43,951 bases of DNA from Polaromonas sp. (GTDB taxonomy: Bacteria > Pseudomonadota > Gammaproteobacteria > Burkholderiales > Burkholderiaceae_C), in contig JAKFXR010000046.1 in the NCBI GenBank assembly GCA_021731285.1, positions 1 through 43,951 on the forward strand. The letters run 5' to 3'. The notes under the pieces are model-generated. The model was not told the DNA's origin. It did not search any database and worked only from the letters and a program-made list of their open reading frames with translations. This document shows positions 17,624 through 27,100 of the stretch, one piece after another (the stretch's first letter is position 1; every line of letters starts with the position of its first letter). Both the position numbers and the translations under genes were made by a program.

Positions 17624-19096
17624 ATGCAACAAGACATTTTGATCAACTGGTCGCCCCAGGAAACACGGGTGGCCGTGGTCGAGTACGGCGCGGTGCAAGA
17701 GCTCCATGTAGAGCGCACGCTGGAGCGCGGCCTGGTCGGCAATGTGTACCTCGGCAAGGTCGCCAGGGTGCTGCCGGGCATGCAATCGGCTTTTATCGAC
17801 ATCGGGCTGGACCGCGCGGCGTTTCTGCACGTGGCTGACCTGATGAGCAGCATCAGCAACCGGCATGCCGAGACCGACAACGGAGCTGTTCCTTCGCAGC
17901 CGATTGAAAAGCAGTTGTACGAGGGCCAGGCCATGATGGTGCAGGTGCTCAAGGATCCGATTGGCACCAAGGGCGCCCGGCTCACGGCGCAGGTCAGTAT
18001 CGCGGGACGGCTGCTGGTGTTTCTGCCGCAGGACAACCATATCGGTGTGTCACAAAAAATCCCTGCAGCGCAGCGCGAGGAGTTGCGCCGGCGCCTGCAG
18101 GTGCTGACGGGTGACATGGGCGGCGGTTTCATCCTGCGCACCAATGGCGAGGACGCCACCGACGCCGAGCTGGGCGAAGACATCGCCTATTTGCGCAAGA
18201 CATGGGCCCGCATCAAGGACGCCGCGCTGCGCCTGCCGCCCACTTCGGTGTTGCACCAGGACCTGAGCCTGCTGCAGCGCGTGCTGCGCGACATGGTGGA
18301 TGAGAGCACGCAGTCCATCCGCATCGACTCGCGCGAGCAGTTTGAAAAGCTCAAAACCTTCGCCACAGAGTTCATGCCGGCCACGCTGCAACGGGTGCAG
18401 TTGCACAGTGGCGAGCGGCCGATTTTTGACCTCTTCAACATCGATGAGGAAATTGCCAAGGCGCTGGGCCGGCGGGTGGATCTGAAGTCCGGCGGTTACC
18501 TGATCATCGACCAGACAGAAGCGCTGACCACGGTGGACGTCAATACCGGCGGCTTTGTGGGTGCGCGCAATTTTGACGACACCATCTTCAAGACCAACCT
18601 CGAAGCTGCGCAGGCGATTGCGCGGCAACTGCGGCTGCGCAACCTGGGCGGCATCGTGATCGTCGACTTCATCGACATGGTGCGTGAGGGCCACCGCGAC
18701 TCGGTGTTGGCCGAGTTCCAGAAGCAGCTGGCGCGCGACCGCATCAAGACCAGTGTCAACGGCTTCTCGGCCCTGGGCCTGCTGGAGATGACGCGCAAAC
18801 GCACACGCGAATCGCTGGCCCACCAGTTGTGCGAGCCCTGCAACGCCTGCATGGGCAAGGGCGTGGTCAAAACCGCGCGCAGCGTGGGTTACGACATCCT
18901 GCGCGAGATCCTGCGCGAGGCGCGCCAGTTCAATCCCAGGGAGTTCAGGGTTATTGCTTCGCCCAAGGTGATCGAGCTCTTTCTTGACGAGGAAAGCCAG
19001 CACCTGGCCGGCCTGAGCGACTTCATTGGCAAGCCGATTTCGTTGCAGGCCGAAGCGGCGATGGCCCAGGAGCAATACGATATCGTGCTGCTCTGA
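17624..19096 (+). CDS. rng: Ribonuclease G
   Basis: Endoribonuclease of the RNase E/G family that processes 16S rRNA 5' ends and degrades mRNA. The 490-residue length is that of RNase G, without the long RNase E scaffold tail. An S1 RNA-binding domain lies at residues about 35-130 (GNVYLGKVARVLPGMQSAFI). The catalytic region has TTVDVNTGGFVGARNFDDTI and GGIVIVDFIDM, which hold the magnesium-binding aspartates. The zinc-link region is CEPCNACMGKG. It ends the maf-rng pair and the housekeeping cluster. Confidence 0.96.
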   Translation: MQQDILINWSPQETRVAVVEYGAVQELHVERTLERGLVGNVYLGKVARVLPGMQSAFIDIGLDRAAFLHVADLMSSISNRHAETDNGAVPSQPIEKQLYEGQAMMVQVLKDPIGTKGARLTAQVSIAGRLLVFLPQDNHIGVSQKIPAAQREELRRRLQVLTGDMGGGFILRTNGEDATDAELGEDIAYLRKTWARIKDAALRLPPTSVLHQDLSLLQRVLRDMVDESTQSIRIDSREQFEKLKTFATEFMPATLQRVQLHSGERPIFDLFNIDEEIAKALGRRVDLKSGGYLIIDQTEALTTVDVNTGGFVGARNFDDTIFKTNLEAAQAIARQLRLRNLGGIVIVDFIDMVREGHRDSVLAEFQKQLARDRIKTSVNGFSALGLLEMTRKRTRESLAHQLCEPCNACMGKGVVKTARSVGYDILREILREARQFNPREFRVIASPKVIELFLDEESQHLAGLSDFIGKPISLQAEAAMAQEQYDIVLL

Positions 19097-19110
19097 GACG
19101 CGACAAAGCC

Positions 19111-19851
19111 ATGCCCGTTGCCCGCAAGTCATCCATCCCCATCCTGGTCTATCACCAGATCAGCGAAGCGCCGCCCAAAGGTGCGCCGTTTCGCGGCCTG
19201 TACGTTGCGCCCGCCGCTTTTGCGCGGCAAATGGCCATGCTCAAGCTGCTGGGTTACCAAGGCGTGTCCATGAGCGAGCTGCTGCCCTATCTGCGTGGCG
19301 AGAAAACCGGCAAGGTCGTCGGCATCACCTTTGACGATGGCTACCTCAACAACCTAACCCATGCCTTGCCGGTGTTGCAGCGCCAAGGGTTTTCCGCGAC
19401 CTGTTATGCGGTCAGTAATCTGCTGGGCCAGACCAACAGCTGGGACCGGGACATTGGCATTGCGCAGGTGCCTCTGATGAATGCCGGCCAGTTGCGCCAG
19501 TGGGTGGCTGGCGGGCAGGAGGTGGGTTCGCACACGCAGAACCATGCGCGCCTGCTGCAATGCGATGCACCCACCGCCCTCGCAGAAATGACGCAGGACA
19601 AGGCCGCGCTGGAGGCCTTGCTGGGCGCGCCGGTGCAGCACTTTTGTTATCCCTATGGCGAATACGCACCTGAGCATGTGGCGATGGCACAGCAGGCAGG
19701 CTTTCAGACGGTCACCACGACCCGGCGCGGGCGCAGCGTGGTGCAGGGCGGGTTGATGGAGTTGCCGCGCGTACCTGTCGTGCGATCCACCAGCCTGCCG
19801 GTGTTCTGGCTCAAGGTGGCGACCGCTTATGAAGACCGCAAGCGCGCATGA
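19111..19851 (+). CDS. Polysaccharide deacetylase (NodB-like)
   Basis: Protein of 246 residues with the carbohydrate esterase 4 motifs: TFDDGY (residues about 72-77, metal and catalytic Asp), HTQNH (metal histidines) and the later FCYPYGEY. The N-terminal segment SIPILVYHQISEAPPKGAPF is typical of CE4 proteins in glycan loci. It probably removes N-acetyl groups from a surface sugar polymer or lipid-linked sugar. No clear signal peptide is present, so a cytoplasmic or membrane-associated substrate is possible. It overlaps the next glycosyltransferase by four bases (ATGA), which suggests a shared role in surface glycan synthesis. Confidence 0.88.
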   Translation: MPVARKSSIPILVYHQISEAPPKGAPFRGLYVAPAAFARQMAMLKLLGYQGVSMSELLPYLRGEKTGKVVGITFDDGYLNNLTHALPVLQRQGFSATCYAVSNLLGQTNSWDRDIGIAQVPLMNAGQLRQWVAGGQEVGSHTQNHARLLQCDAPTALAEMTQDKAALEALLGAPVQHFCYPYGEYAPEHVAMAQQAGFQTVTTTRRGRSVVQGGLMELPRVPVVRSTSLPVFWLKVATAYEDRKRA

Positions 19852-21005
19852 GTCCGCTGCCCAGACTTCGCATTGCCGTTTTAAACCGGGTGTTTGACAC
19901 CCGGGGTGGCGGGGCAGAGCGCTATTCAATTGCGCTGGTCGAGCAACTGGCGCAGCGCCATGAAGTGCACGTGTTTGCCCAGCAGATGAACCACAACTTT
20001 CCCGGCGTGTCTTATCACCAGGTGTCCATGCCACTGCAAAAGCCACGCTGGATCAATCAGCTCTGGTACGCCTGGGCCACCTGGCGCGCCACGCGCAGCG
20101 GTTTCGACATCGTCCACTCGCATGAAAACACCTGGCACGGCCAGGTGCAGACCGTGCATGTGTTGCCGGTCAAGCACAATCTCTTTCATGGCCGCACCGG
20201 GCTCAAACTGGCCCTGCGCTGGGTCAAAGTCATCACGAGCCCGCGCCTGCTGGCTTACCTCTGGCTGGAGCGCATGCGTTTCAGGAACTTGCCGGAGCGC
20301 CGGGTGGTGGTGACCTCACCCAGTTTGCAGGGAATCATGGCGGCGACCTATCCCGGATCGGCGGCGGCAACCAGCGTCATCACGCCGGGGGTGCATTTGC
20401 CTGATGTGGTCGGCGAGGCGGACAAGCGTGCCGCCCGCGAGCTACTGGTCTTGCCTGCAGTGGGCCGCTGTCTGCTGTTTGTCGGCAACGATTACAGGAA
20501 GAAGGGGCTGGACACCTTGCTGCAAGCCATGGCCAGCCTGCCAGACGATGTGGTTCTCACCGTTGTGGGGAGTGCTGCGGATATTCCGGCCTATGCCTCG
20601 CGGGCAGAAGCAGCGGGCATCGGCAAGCGGGTGTTTTTTCTGGGTGCGCTGCCCGACGTGATGACCGCTTACCGTGCCGCCGACATTCTGGTGCATCCAA
20701 CGCTGGAAGACACCTTTGCCATGGTCGTGCTGGAGGCCATGGCGCATGGCCTGCCGGTGGTGGTGAGCAGCGCGGCTTATTGCGGCATTTCGGGCTTGCT
20801 CAGCCACGGCAAGAACGCGCTGATTCTTGAGGACCCGCGCGACGCACGGGCCTTGGGCCGGATGCTTCATCAGTTATTGGGTGACACGCCGCTGAGCCAG
20901 CAACTGGGTCAACAAGCCCGAACATTCGCCAGCCAGTACCAGTGGCAGGACATCGCCCGTCAGCAGGAAATGGCATACCTTTCTGCGCTAAACCCATTGC
21001 GCTGA
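19848..21005 (+). CDS. Glycosyltransferase family 4
   Basis: GT-B-fold glycosyltransferase of 385 residues. The N-terminal acceptor domain starts RIAVLNRVFDTRGGGAERYS. The C-terminal nucleotide-sugar domain has LLFVGNDYRKKGLDTLLQAM and the EX7E-type motif EDTFAMVVLEAMAHG. It transfers a sugar from an activated nucleotide donor to a growing glycan at the cytoplasmic face, probably lipopolysaccharide core or a related surface polymer; it resembles WaaG-type enzymes in general plan. It is coupled to the deacetylase gene upstream. The next gene downstream is the unrelated RHS locus, about 100 bases away. Confidence 0.88.
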   Translation: MSPLPRLRIAVLNRVFDTRGGGAERYSIALVEQLAQRHEVHVFAQQMNHNFPGVSYHQVSMPLQKPRWINQLWYAWATWRATRSGFDIVHSHENTWHGQVQTVHVLPVKHNLFHGRTGLKLALRWVKVITSPRLLAYLWLERMRFRNLPERRVVVTSPSLQGIMAATYPGSAAATSVITPGVHLPDVVGEADKRAARELLVLPAVGRCLLFVGNDYRKKGLDTLLQAMASLPDDVVLTVVGSAADIPAYASRAEAAGIGKRVFFLGALPDVMTAYRAADILVHPTLEDTFAMVVLEAMAHGLPVVVSSAAYCGISGLLSHGKNALILEDPRDARALGRMLHQLLGDTPLSQQLGQQARTFASQYQWQDIARQQEMAYLSALNPLR

Positions 21006-21106
21006 GCGTTTTTTATGGCTGAAGACCTTGACAGGTTTAGCCGCTTAATTAACACTCCCTCAAAAATTTAGAACCGATCAAACCGATCCGTCTGAGGGGG
21101 GAATCC

Positions 21107-24100
21107 ATGTACGACTACTTGTGCCGGCCGACTGGTCGGGGGCTTTCTGCGGCCAGCGCACTGCCGAATCAATTGAAAATTCGTGCAAAAGATAACGAGC
21201 GGGGAATTGGCGCTAGCGTTCCTTATTTGAAGCTTCTGCTCCTTACGTTGACCGTCACTTTATCGGGGGTCGCGTTTGCGATTGCCCCGACGCCCGCAGC
21301 CACGTCTTGGTGGAGCAACGCTTTTGGTTCTACTCTTGCAAACCCGAAATGCGTGAGTGCCAGTCCCGACGCTGCAATGGCCAGATGTGCCATTGAAATC
21401 GCCAATTCATTGCCGGCAGGTACCCCTACCCTTTCGAATTGCCAACCAAAATTCAATACTCCGATTCACTACACAGCGTCCTGCTTCTACATTCCAAACA
21501 GCAACTATTTGGAAAATGCCGATTTAATCGCCATAGTTTCAAATACGTGTCCGGCGAACTCCACACTATTCGGTGGAACGTGCATCTGCACGGCCCCCCA
21601 TGTTGAGAATTCCGCCGCAAACGCTTGCGTCATAGTCGCCACTCCGCCTCCCGAGTCCTGCGCGCCCTGTCAGGATGGCACAGCCGTAGGCGATCCCATC
21701 ATCCCGGCCACTGGCGAGGAAACACTTACCCAGAGCGATCATGAAGCAGACGGCCCTAACGGGCTGAGTTTGGTCCGCAGCTACAGAAGCAGTCGGATAG
21801 TTGGCACCATCACTGGCCCAGCCAGCGCCGGTTTAGGCCAACCCTGGTCACACAATCACAGCGTCTTTCTCGTACAAGCCGGTCCTGCCAACACAGCCAG
21901 CAGCAAAGTCCGAGTGATGCTAGGCGATGGCAACGTCAGAGCCTTCGACTGGGACACGGTAAGCAGCATTTTCAAGCCTACTAACGGCGTAGACACTCTG
22001 ACGTCTAATGCCCTAGGACCTCTATATCGGAGATCGGACGACGACACGGTCTGGCAATTTGATGCCATTGGCAAACTGTTGACCATCACGCAGAAGAACG
22101 GCTGGATCACAAGCTATCACAACAACGCCATTGGCTTGCCCAATCGCGTGACCAATCACTTTGGCCGCTCCTTGAAGTTCGCCTACAACGCAGCCAACCA
22201 ATTGACCAGCGTGACGGCCTCCGATGGCCGGGTCAGCAGCTATGGCTACGACGGTACAGGACGTTTGATCAGCGCCACCTACCCCGGCACGGTCAGCGGC
22301 ACCACGGTCAGCAAGACCTACCTGTACGAAAACGCCAGCTTCCCGCAGCTGCTCACAGGTATCACCGACGAGACGGGCAGTCGCTACGCCACCATCAGCT
22401 ACGACGCGCAAGGCCGTGGCATCAGTTCCCAACTGGGAGCTGGCGCGGACTTGCATGCCATTAGTTACGGAACCAATACAGCCACAGTGACCGACCCATT
22501 GGGCACCCAGCGCACCTACAACTACGGCATGGCCAAAGGCAAGCTAGCCGTACTCGCCGCAGACAAGCCCAGCGCCAAAGGCGTGGGCGATGCGGCCAGC
22601 CGCGTGATGGACGCCAACGGCCTCATCACCCAGGAGACCGACTTCCTCGGAGTGATCACCACCAACACCTGGGACATCGACCGCCGGTTGCTGCTGTCAA
22701 GCACCAAAGCAGCGGGGAGGCCAGAAGCGCAAACCACCACGACCCAGTGGCATCCGACATTGCGCCTGCCCGTGCTCGTCACGTCGCCAGGCCGATCCAC
22801 CGCCTACACCTACGACGCCGCAGGCAACAAACTCAGCGAGGCCGTGACCGACACCACGACCAACCAGACCCGCACCACCACCTGGACCTACAACGGCCAA
22901 GGGCAGCCCATCACGGTCACGCCGCCAATCGCAGCGCAGGCCAGCGCCTACGCCTACTTCAGCGACACCAGCTTCTCGGGGCAGCCTGCCGGCCTGCTGG
23001 ATCCATACTTTGATGCTGTGACTTTCCTGCTGCACGGCGACGGTACCGACGGATCGACGGTCGTGACGGACAGCAGCGCCGCACCCAAGAGCGTTGTGGC
23101 TGTAGGCAATGCCAGGATCAGCACAGCGCAAAGCAAGTTTGGCGGCGCGTCCATGTACTTTGATGGCGCGGGCGATTACCTCTCCGTAGCTCCGTCAGCC
23201 CAGTGGAACTTCGGCCAGAGTGACTTCACGGTCGAAGCGTGGGTCAACAATGCAGTGCGGCCCACAAGCGGTGGCTGGCAGCAAATTGTGGGCAACGTGC
23301 AAGCAGGGTATGGTGGCTGGCGCGTTCTGCTCGGCACGGCTGGAGAGCTCCATCTGAGCTGGTTCAACCCCACCGGCGTGGCCGTGGGAGTCAGCACACC
23401 AGCCAACGTATTGCCGGTCGGTCAATGGGCGCATGTTGCGGTGTCAACTGGTGGACGAACGACAAGAATATTCGTCAATGGCATCAGCGTGGCCGTATTT
23501 GGCAACGGGGGTGTCTTCGCATCCAACAGTCCCTTGTACGTCGGCACCACAGATACCGGCGCCTGGTTCTGGAACGGTTATATCGACGATCTGCGCATCA
23601 CCAAAGGCATAGCCAGGTACACAGCCAACTTCACGCCACCGACGCAAGCCTTGCCGCACGTAGGCGAAGTACTGGACCCGGCCGCCGTAGGCCACAGGGC
23701 AGGCGACCTGCAAAGTGTGACCAACGCTGCAGGGCACGTGACCCAATTCAACCAATACGACCAGGCGGGAAGAGTGCGCAAGATGACAGACGCCAAAGGC
23801 GTGGTCACTGATACCACCTACACCCCCAGAGGCTGGATAGCCAGCACCACAGTCACCCCACCGGGTGGCGTGGCTAGAACCACCACCTACACCTACGACA
23901 ACGTTGGCCAGCTGACAGGCGTTGCGCTGCCAGATGCCACCAATCTGAGCTACAGCTACGACGCAGCGCACCGGCTGGTGGGCGTGACGGACGCCAAAGG
24001 CAACTCAGTGACCTACACCCTGGACAACATGGGCAACCGCGTCAATGAGCAAGTCAAGGATGCGCAGGGTAGTCTGCAGCGCAACATCACCAGGGTGTAT

Positions 24101-24145
24101 GACGCCTTGAACCGCGTGCAGCAAGTCACGGGAGCGGCGAATTGA
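21107..24145 (+). CDS. YD-repeat (RHS) protein, N-terminal partner with LamG-like domain
   Basis: Protein of 1012 residues. Residues 1-60 look like an unusually long signal region, with about 38 polar residues before a hydrophobic core (YLKLLLLTLTVTLSGVAFA). A cysteine-containing segment follows, then the RHS N-terminal motif DPIIPATGEETLTQSDHEAD near residue 195. YD repeats run to about 630, for example YAYNAANQLTSV-like units and YGYDGTGRLISATYPG. A LamG/concanavalin-like domain lies at about 634-845 (TFLLHGDGTDG, FDGAGDYLSV, DFTVEAWVN, GYIDDLRITKGIARY). More YD repeats end abruptly at YDALNRVQQVTGAAN with no core or toxin domain. A run of G at 21094-21100 precedes the ATG. The stop overlaps the next start as TTGA, so both proteins are probably made together. 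Likely exported by Sec. Confidence 0.85.
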   Translation: MYDYLCRPTGRGLSAASALPNQLKIRAKDNERGIGASVPYLKLLLLTLTVTLSGVAFAIAPTPAATSWWSNAFGSTLANPKCVSASPDAAMARCAIEIANSLPAGTPTLSNCQPKFNTPIHYTASCFYIPNSNYLENADLIAIVSNTCPANSTLFGGTCICTAPHVENSAANACVIVATPPPESCAPCQDGTAVGDPIIPATGEETLTQSDHEADGPNGLSLVRSYRSSRIVGTITGPASAGLGQPWSHNHSVFLVQAGPANTASSKVRVMLGDGNVRAFDWDTVSSIFKPTNGVDTLTSNALGPLYRRSDDDTVWQFDAIGKLLTITQKNGWITSYHNNAIGLPNRVTNHFGRSLKFAYNAANQLTSVTASDGRVSSYGYDGTGRLISATYPGTVSGTTVSKTYLYENASFPQLLTGITDETGSRYATISYDAQGRGISSQLGAGADLHAISYGTNTATVTDPLGTQRTYNYGMAKGKLAVLAADKPSAKGVGDAASRVMDANGLITQETDFLGVITTNTWDIDRRLLLSSTKAAGRPEAQTTTTQWHPTLRLPVLVTSPGRSTAYTYDAAGNKLSEAVTDTTTNQTRTTTWTYNGQGQPITVTPPIAAQASAYAYFSDTSFSGQPAGLLDPYFDAVTFLLHGDGTDGSTVVTDSSAAPKSVVAVGNARISTAQSKFGGASMYFDGAGDYLSVAPSAQWNFGQSDFTVEAWVNNAVRPTSGGWQQIVGNVQAGYGGWRVLLGTAGELHLSWFNPTGVAVGVSTPANVLPVGQWAHVAVSTGGRTTRIFVNGISVAVFGNGGVFASNSPLYVGTTDTGAWFWNGYIDDLRITKGIARYTANFTPPTQALPHVGEVLDPAAVGHRAGDLQSVTNAAGHVTQFNQYDQAGRVRKMTDAKGVVTDTTYTPRGWIASTTVTPPGGVARTTTYTYDNVGQLTGVALPDATNLSYSYDAAHRLVGVTDAKGNSVTYTLDNMGNRVNEQVKDAQGSLQRNITRVYDALNRVQQVTGAAN

Positions 24146-27100
24146 AAGCAACAGCACAAAGAACAAGCAAAAGCCTGATGAGCAGGGTGGCCGGCAAGGC
24201 CTTCGTGGCCTTCACCTGTGCGGTGGCGCTGCTGGCCTCGGGCATGCCTGCCTGGGCGGCGCCCACGGTCAGCACCACAACGACATTGACCAGCAGTGTC
24301 AACCCGGTGGTGGTGGGCAGCCCCACGACCTTGACGGCAACCGTCACCGGCTCCAACCCCACAGGCACGGTCACCTTCAAGAACGGCAGCGCCGTGCTGG
24401 GCACAGCCGTTCTCAGCGGCACGGGCGACAGCCAGGTGGTGAGCTTTGAGGCCACCATCACGGCAGCCGGCGCCAAGAACTTGACAGCCGCTTACGGCGG
24501 TGATGCCCTGAACATCAAAAGCACCTCTGCTGTTCTTGCCCAAACCGTCAGCAAAGCCGCCGCCAGCAGCAGCGTGGTCTCCAGTGTTGAGCCCTCCGCC
24601 GCCGGCCAGGCCGTCACCTTCACCGCCACCATCACTGGCTACAACCCCACCGGTAACGTCGCCTTCAAAGACGGCGCCTCCACCAAAGGCACGGTGGCCT
24701 TGAGCGGCACGGGGGACACCAAAACCGCCGTCTTCACCACCAGCACCCTGGCCGCAGGCAGCAGAAGCATCACGGCCGTGTACGCCGGCAACACCTCCAA
24801 CAGCGCCGCCACCTCCGCGCCCATCATCCAGACCGTCAGCAAAGCCAGCCCGACGGCCGCCTTGGCCAGCAGCGTCAATCCCTCGGCCGCAGGCCAGGCC
24901 GTGACCTTCACCGCCACCGTGACCGGCAACAGCCCGACGGGGAATGTCGCCTTCAAAGACGGCACGTCCACCAAAGGCACGGTGGCCCTGAGTGGAACCG
25001 GCGACACCAAAACCGCCGTCTTCACCACCAGCGCACTGGCGGCTGGCAGCAGAAGCATCACCGCGGTGTATGCCGGAGACATCCTCAACAGCCCGGTCAC
25101 CTCCGTCTCAGTGGTTCAGGTGGTCGATAAAGTGGCAGCAACGGCTGCCTTGGTCTCCAGCGTCAACCCCACAGCAGCCGGCCAGGCCGTTACCTTCACC
25201 GCCACCGTCACCGGTTTGAACCCGACCGGCAACGTCGCCTTCAAAGACGGCACGTCCACCAGAGGCACGGTGGCTTTAAGCGGCACGGGTGACACCAAAA
25301 CCGCCAGCTTCACCACCGGCACCCTGGCGGCAGGCAGCAGAAGCATCACCGCCGTCTACGCCGGCAATGCCCAGAACACCCCTGCCACCTCCGAACCTGT
25401 GATCCAGACCGTGGGCCCCAAAACGATAGCGGTCACCACCTTGGCTTCCAGCCTGAACCCCGCACCAACCGGCACAGCTGTGAGCTTCACGGCCAGCGTG
25501 GTGGGCACAGCCCCGACCGGCACGGTGACCTTCAGGGAAGGCACGCTCATCCTGGGCACGGCAACCTTAAGCGGCACGGGCGACACCCGCAGGGCAGTCT
25601 TCACCATCAGCACCCTGGCTGCCGGCAACCACAGCATCCGGGCCACCTATGGCGGAGACGCGGCCAACACCAGCGATGCTTCCAACGTTCTGGTGCAAAG
25701 CATCACCGCACCAGTGGCTGCCCCCACCACCACGACAGTAGCCTCCAGCGCCAACCCGGCAGCCCCAGGCCAGGCCGTGACACTGACAGCCACAGTAGCT
25801 GGGAGCAACCCCAGCGGCACTGTCACCTTCATGGACGGCGCAACGACGCTGGGCAGCGCTACTCTCACAGCCGGTTCGGCCAGCTTGAGCATCAACACCC
25901 TGGCCGCAGGCAGCCACAGCATCACCGCCGTCTACGCAGGTGACACCAACAACGCCGCCAGCACTTCCGCTGCCCTGGCCCAGGTGGTGAGCCTGGCCGC
26001 CAGCAGCACCAGCCTGAGCGTCAACCCCAACCCGGCAGCTTTGGGCCAAACCGTCACCTTGACAGCCACTGTGACTGGCTCCACTCCCACGGGCACCGTT
26101 ACCTTCAAAGACGGCGCCACCACCTTGGGCACAGCCACCTTAAGCGCAGGCACAGCCACCCTGGCTACCGCCGCCCTGGGCGCAGGTAGCCACAGCCTGA
26201 GCGCTGACTACTCAGGTGATACAGCCAACCAGGCATCAACGTCGGCCCCGGTGATCTTTGCCATCAACGCCGGCGCCATGGTCTGGCAATACGGCTACGA
26301 CGCCATGGGCCGCCCGACCACCGTGCTGGACCCCAACGGCCTCACCACCTACACCTACTACGACAGCTTGGGCCGGCCCATCCAGACCCAGCAGCCGGCC
26401 AACACCGGAAGCGCCACGCCCACCACCACCAGCTTTGCCTACAACGCAGCCGACAGTCTGACCAAAGTCACCGACCCACGCAGCCTGGAGACCACCTACA
26501 GCCCCAACGGCCTGGGCGAAGTCACGACCCAGACCAGCCCGGACACCGGGGTGAGCCAATACACCTATGACGCCAATGGCAACGTCCTCACCAAAACCGA
26601 CGCCAGAGGCAAGCTCACCAGCTACACCTACGACAACCTGGATCGCCTGACCCGCATCCAGTACCCCACAGGGCCAGACACCCTGCTTGAATACGATGGC
26701 GGCGCCACGCCTACCCCGGCAGCAGTGGGCGAACTCACCAAAATCACCGACGCCTCCGGTCAGGCCAGCTACACCTATGACGGCTTGGGTCGCAAGCTCA
26801 GTAAAACCCAACTCATCAATGGCAAAAGCTTCACGGTGGGCTACAGCTGGGGCGACAGCGGCAGCGCTTTGGACAAACTGATTGGCATCACCTACCCCAG
26901 CGGCAGCAAAGTCAACTACAGCTACGACGCCCAGGGGGCAGTCAACGCCATCAGCGTCAACCCGGTCAACGCCAATGGCGCAGGACAAAGCGGCACAGCC
27001 CAGCCACTCCTGTCAGCCATTACCCGCAACGCCGAGAGCAAACTCACCGGTTGGACCTGGGCCAGCAGCAAGGCGCAGGCCATCAGCTACGACAGCAACG

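Noticed and set aside
24265-26274. Regular repeats considered as a CRISPR-like or VNTR array
   Set aside because: The repeats are in frame, encode Ig-like domains with alternating strand patterns, and have no spacer structure.
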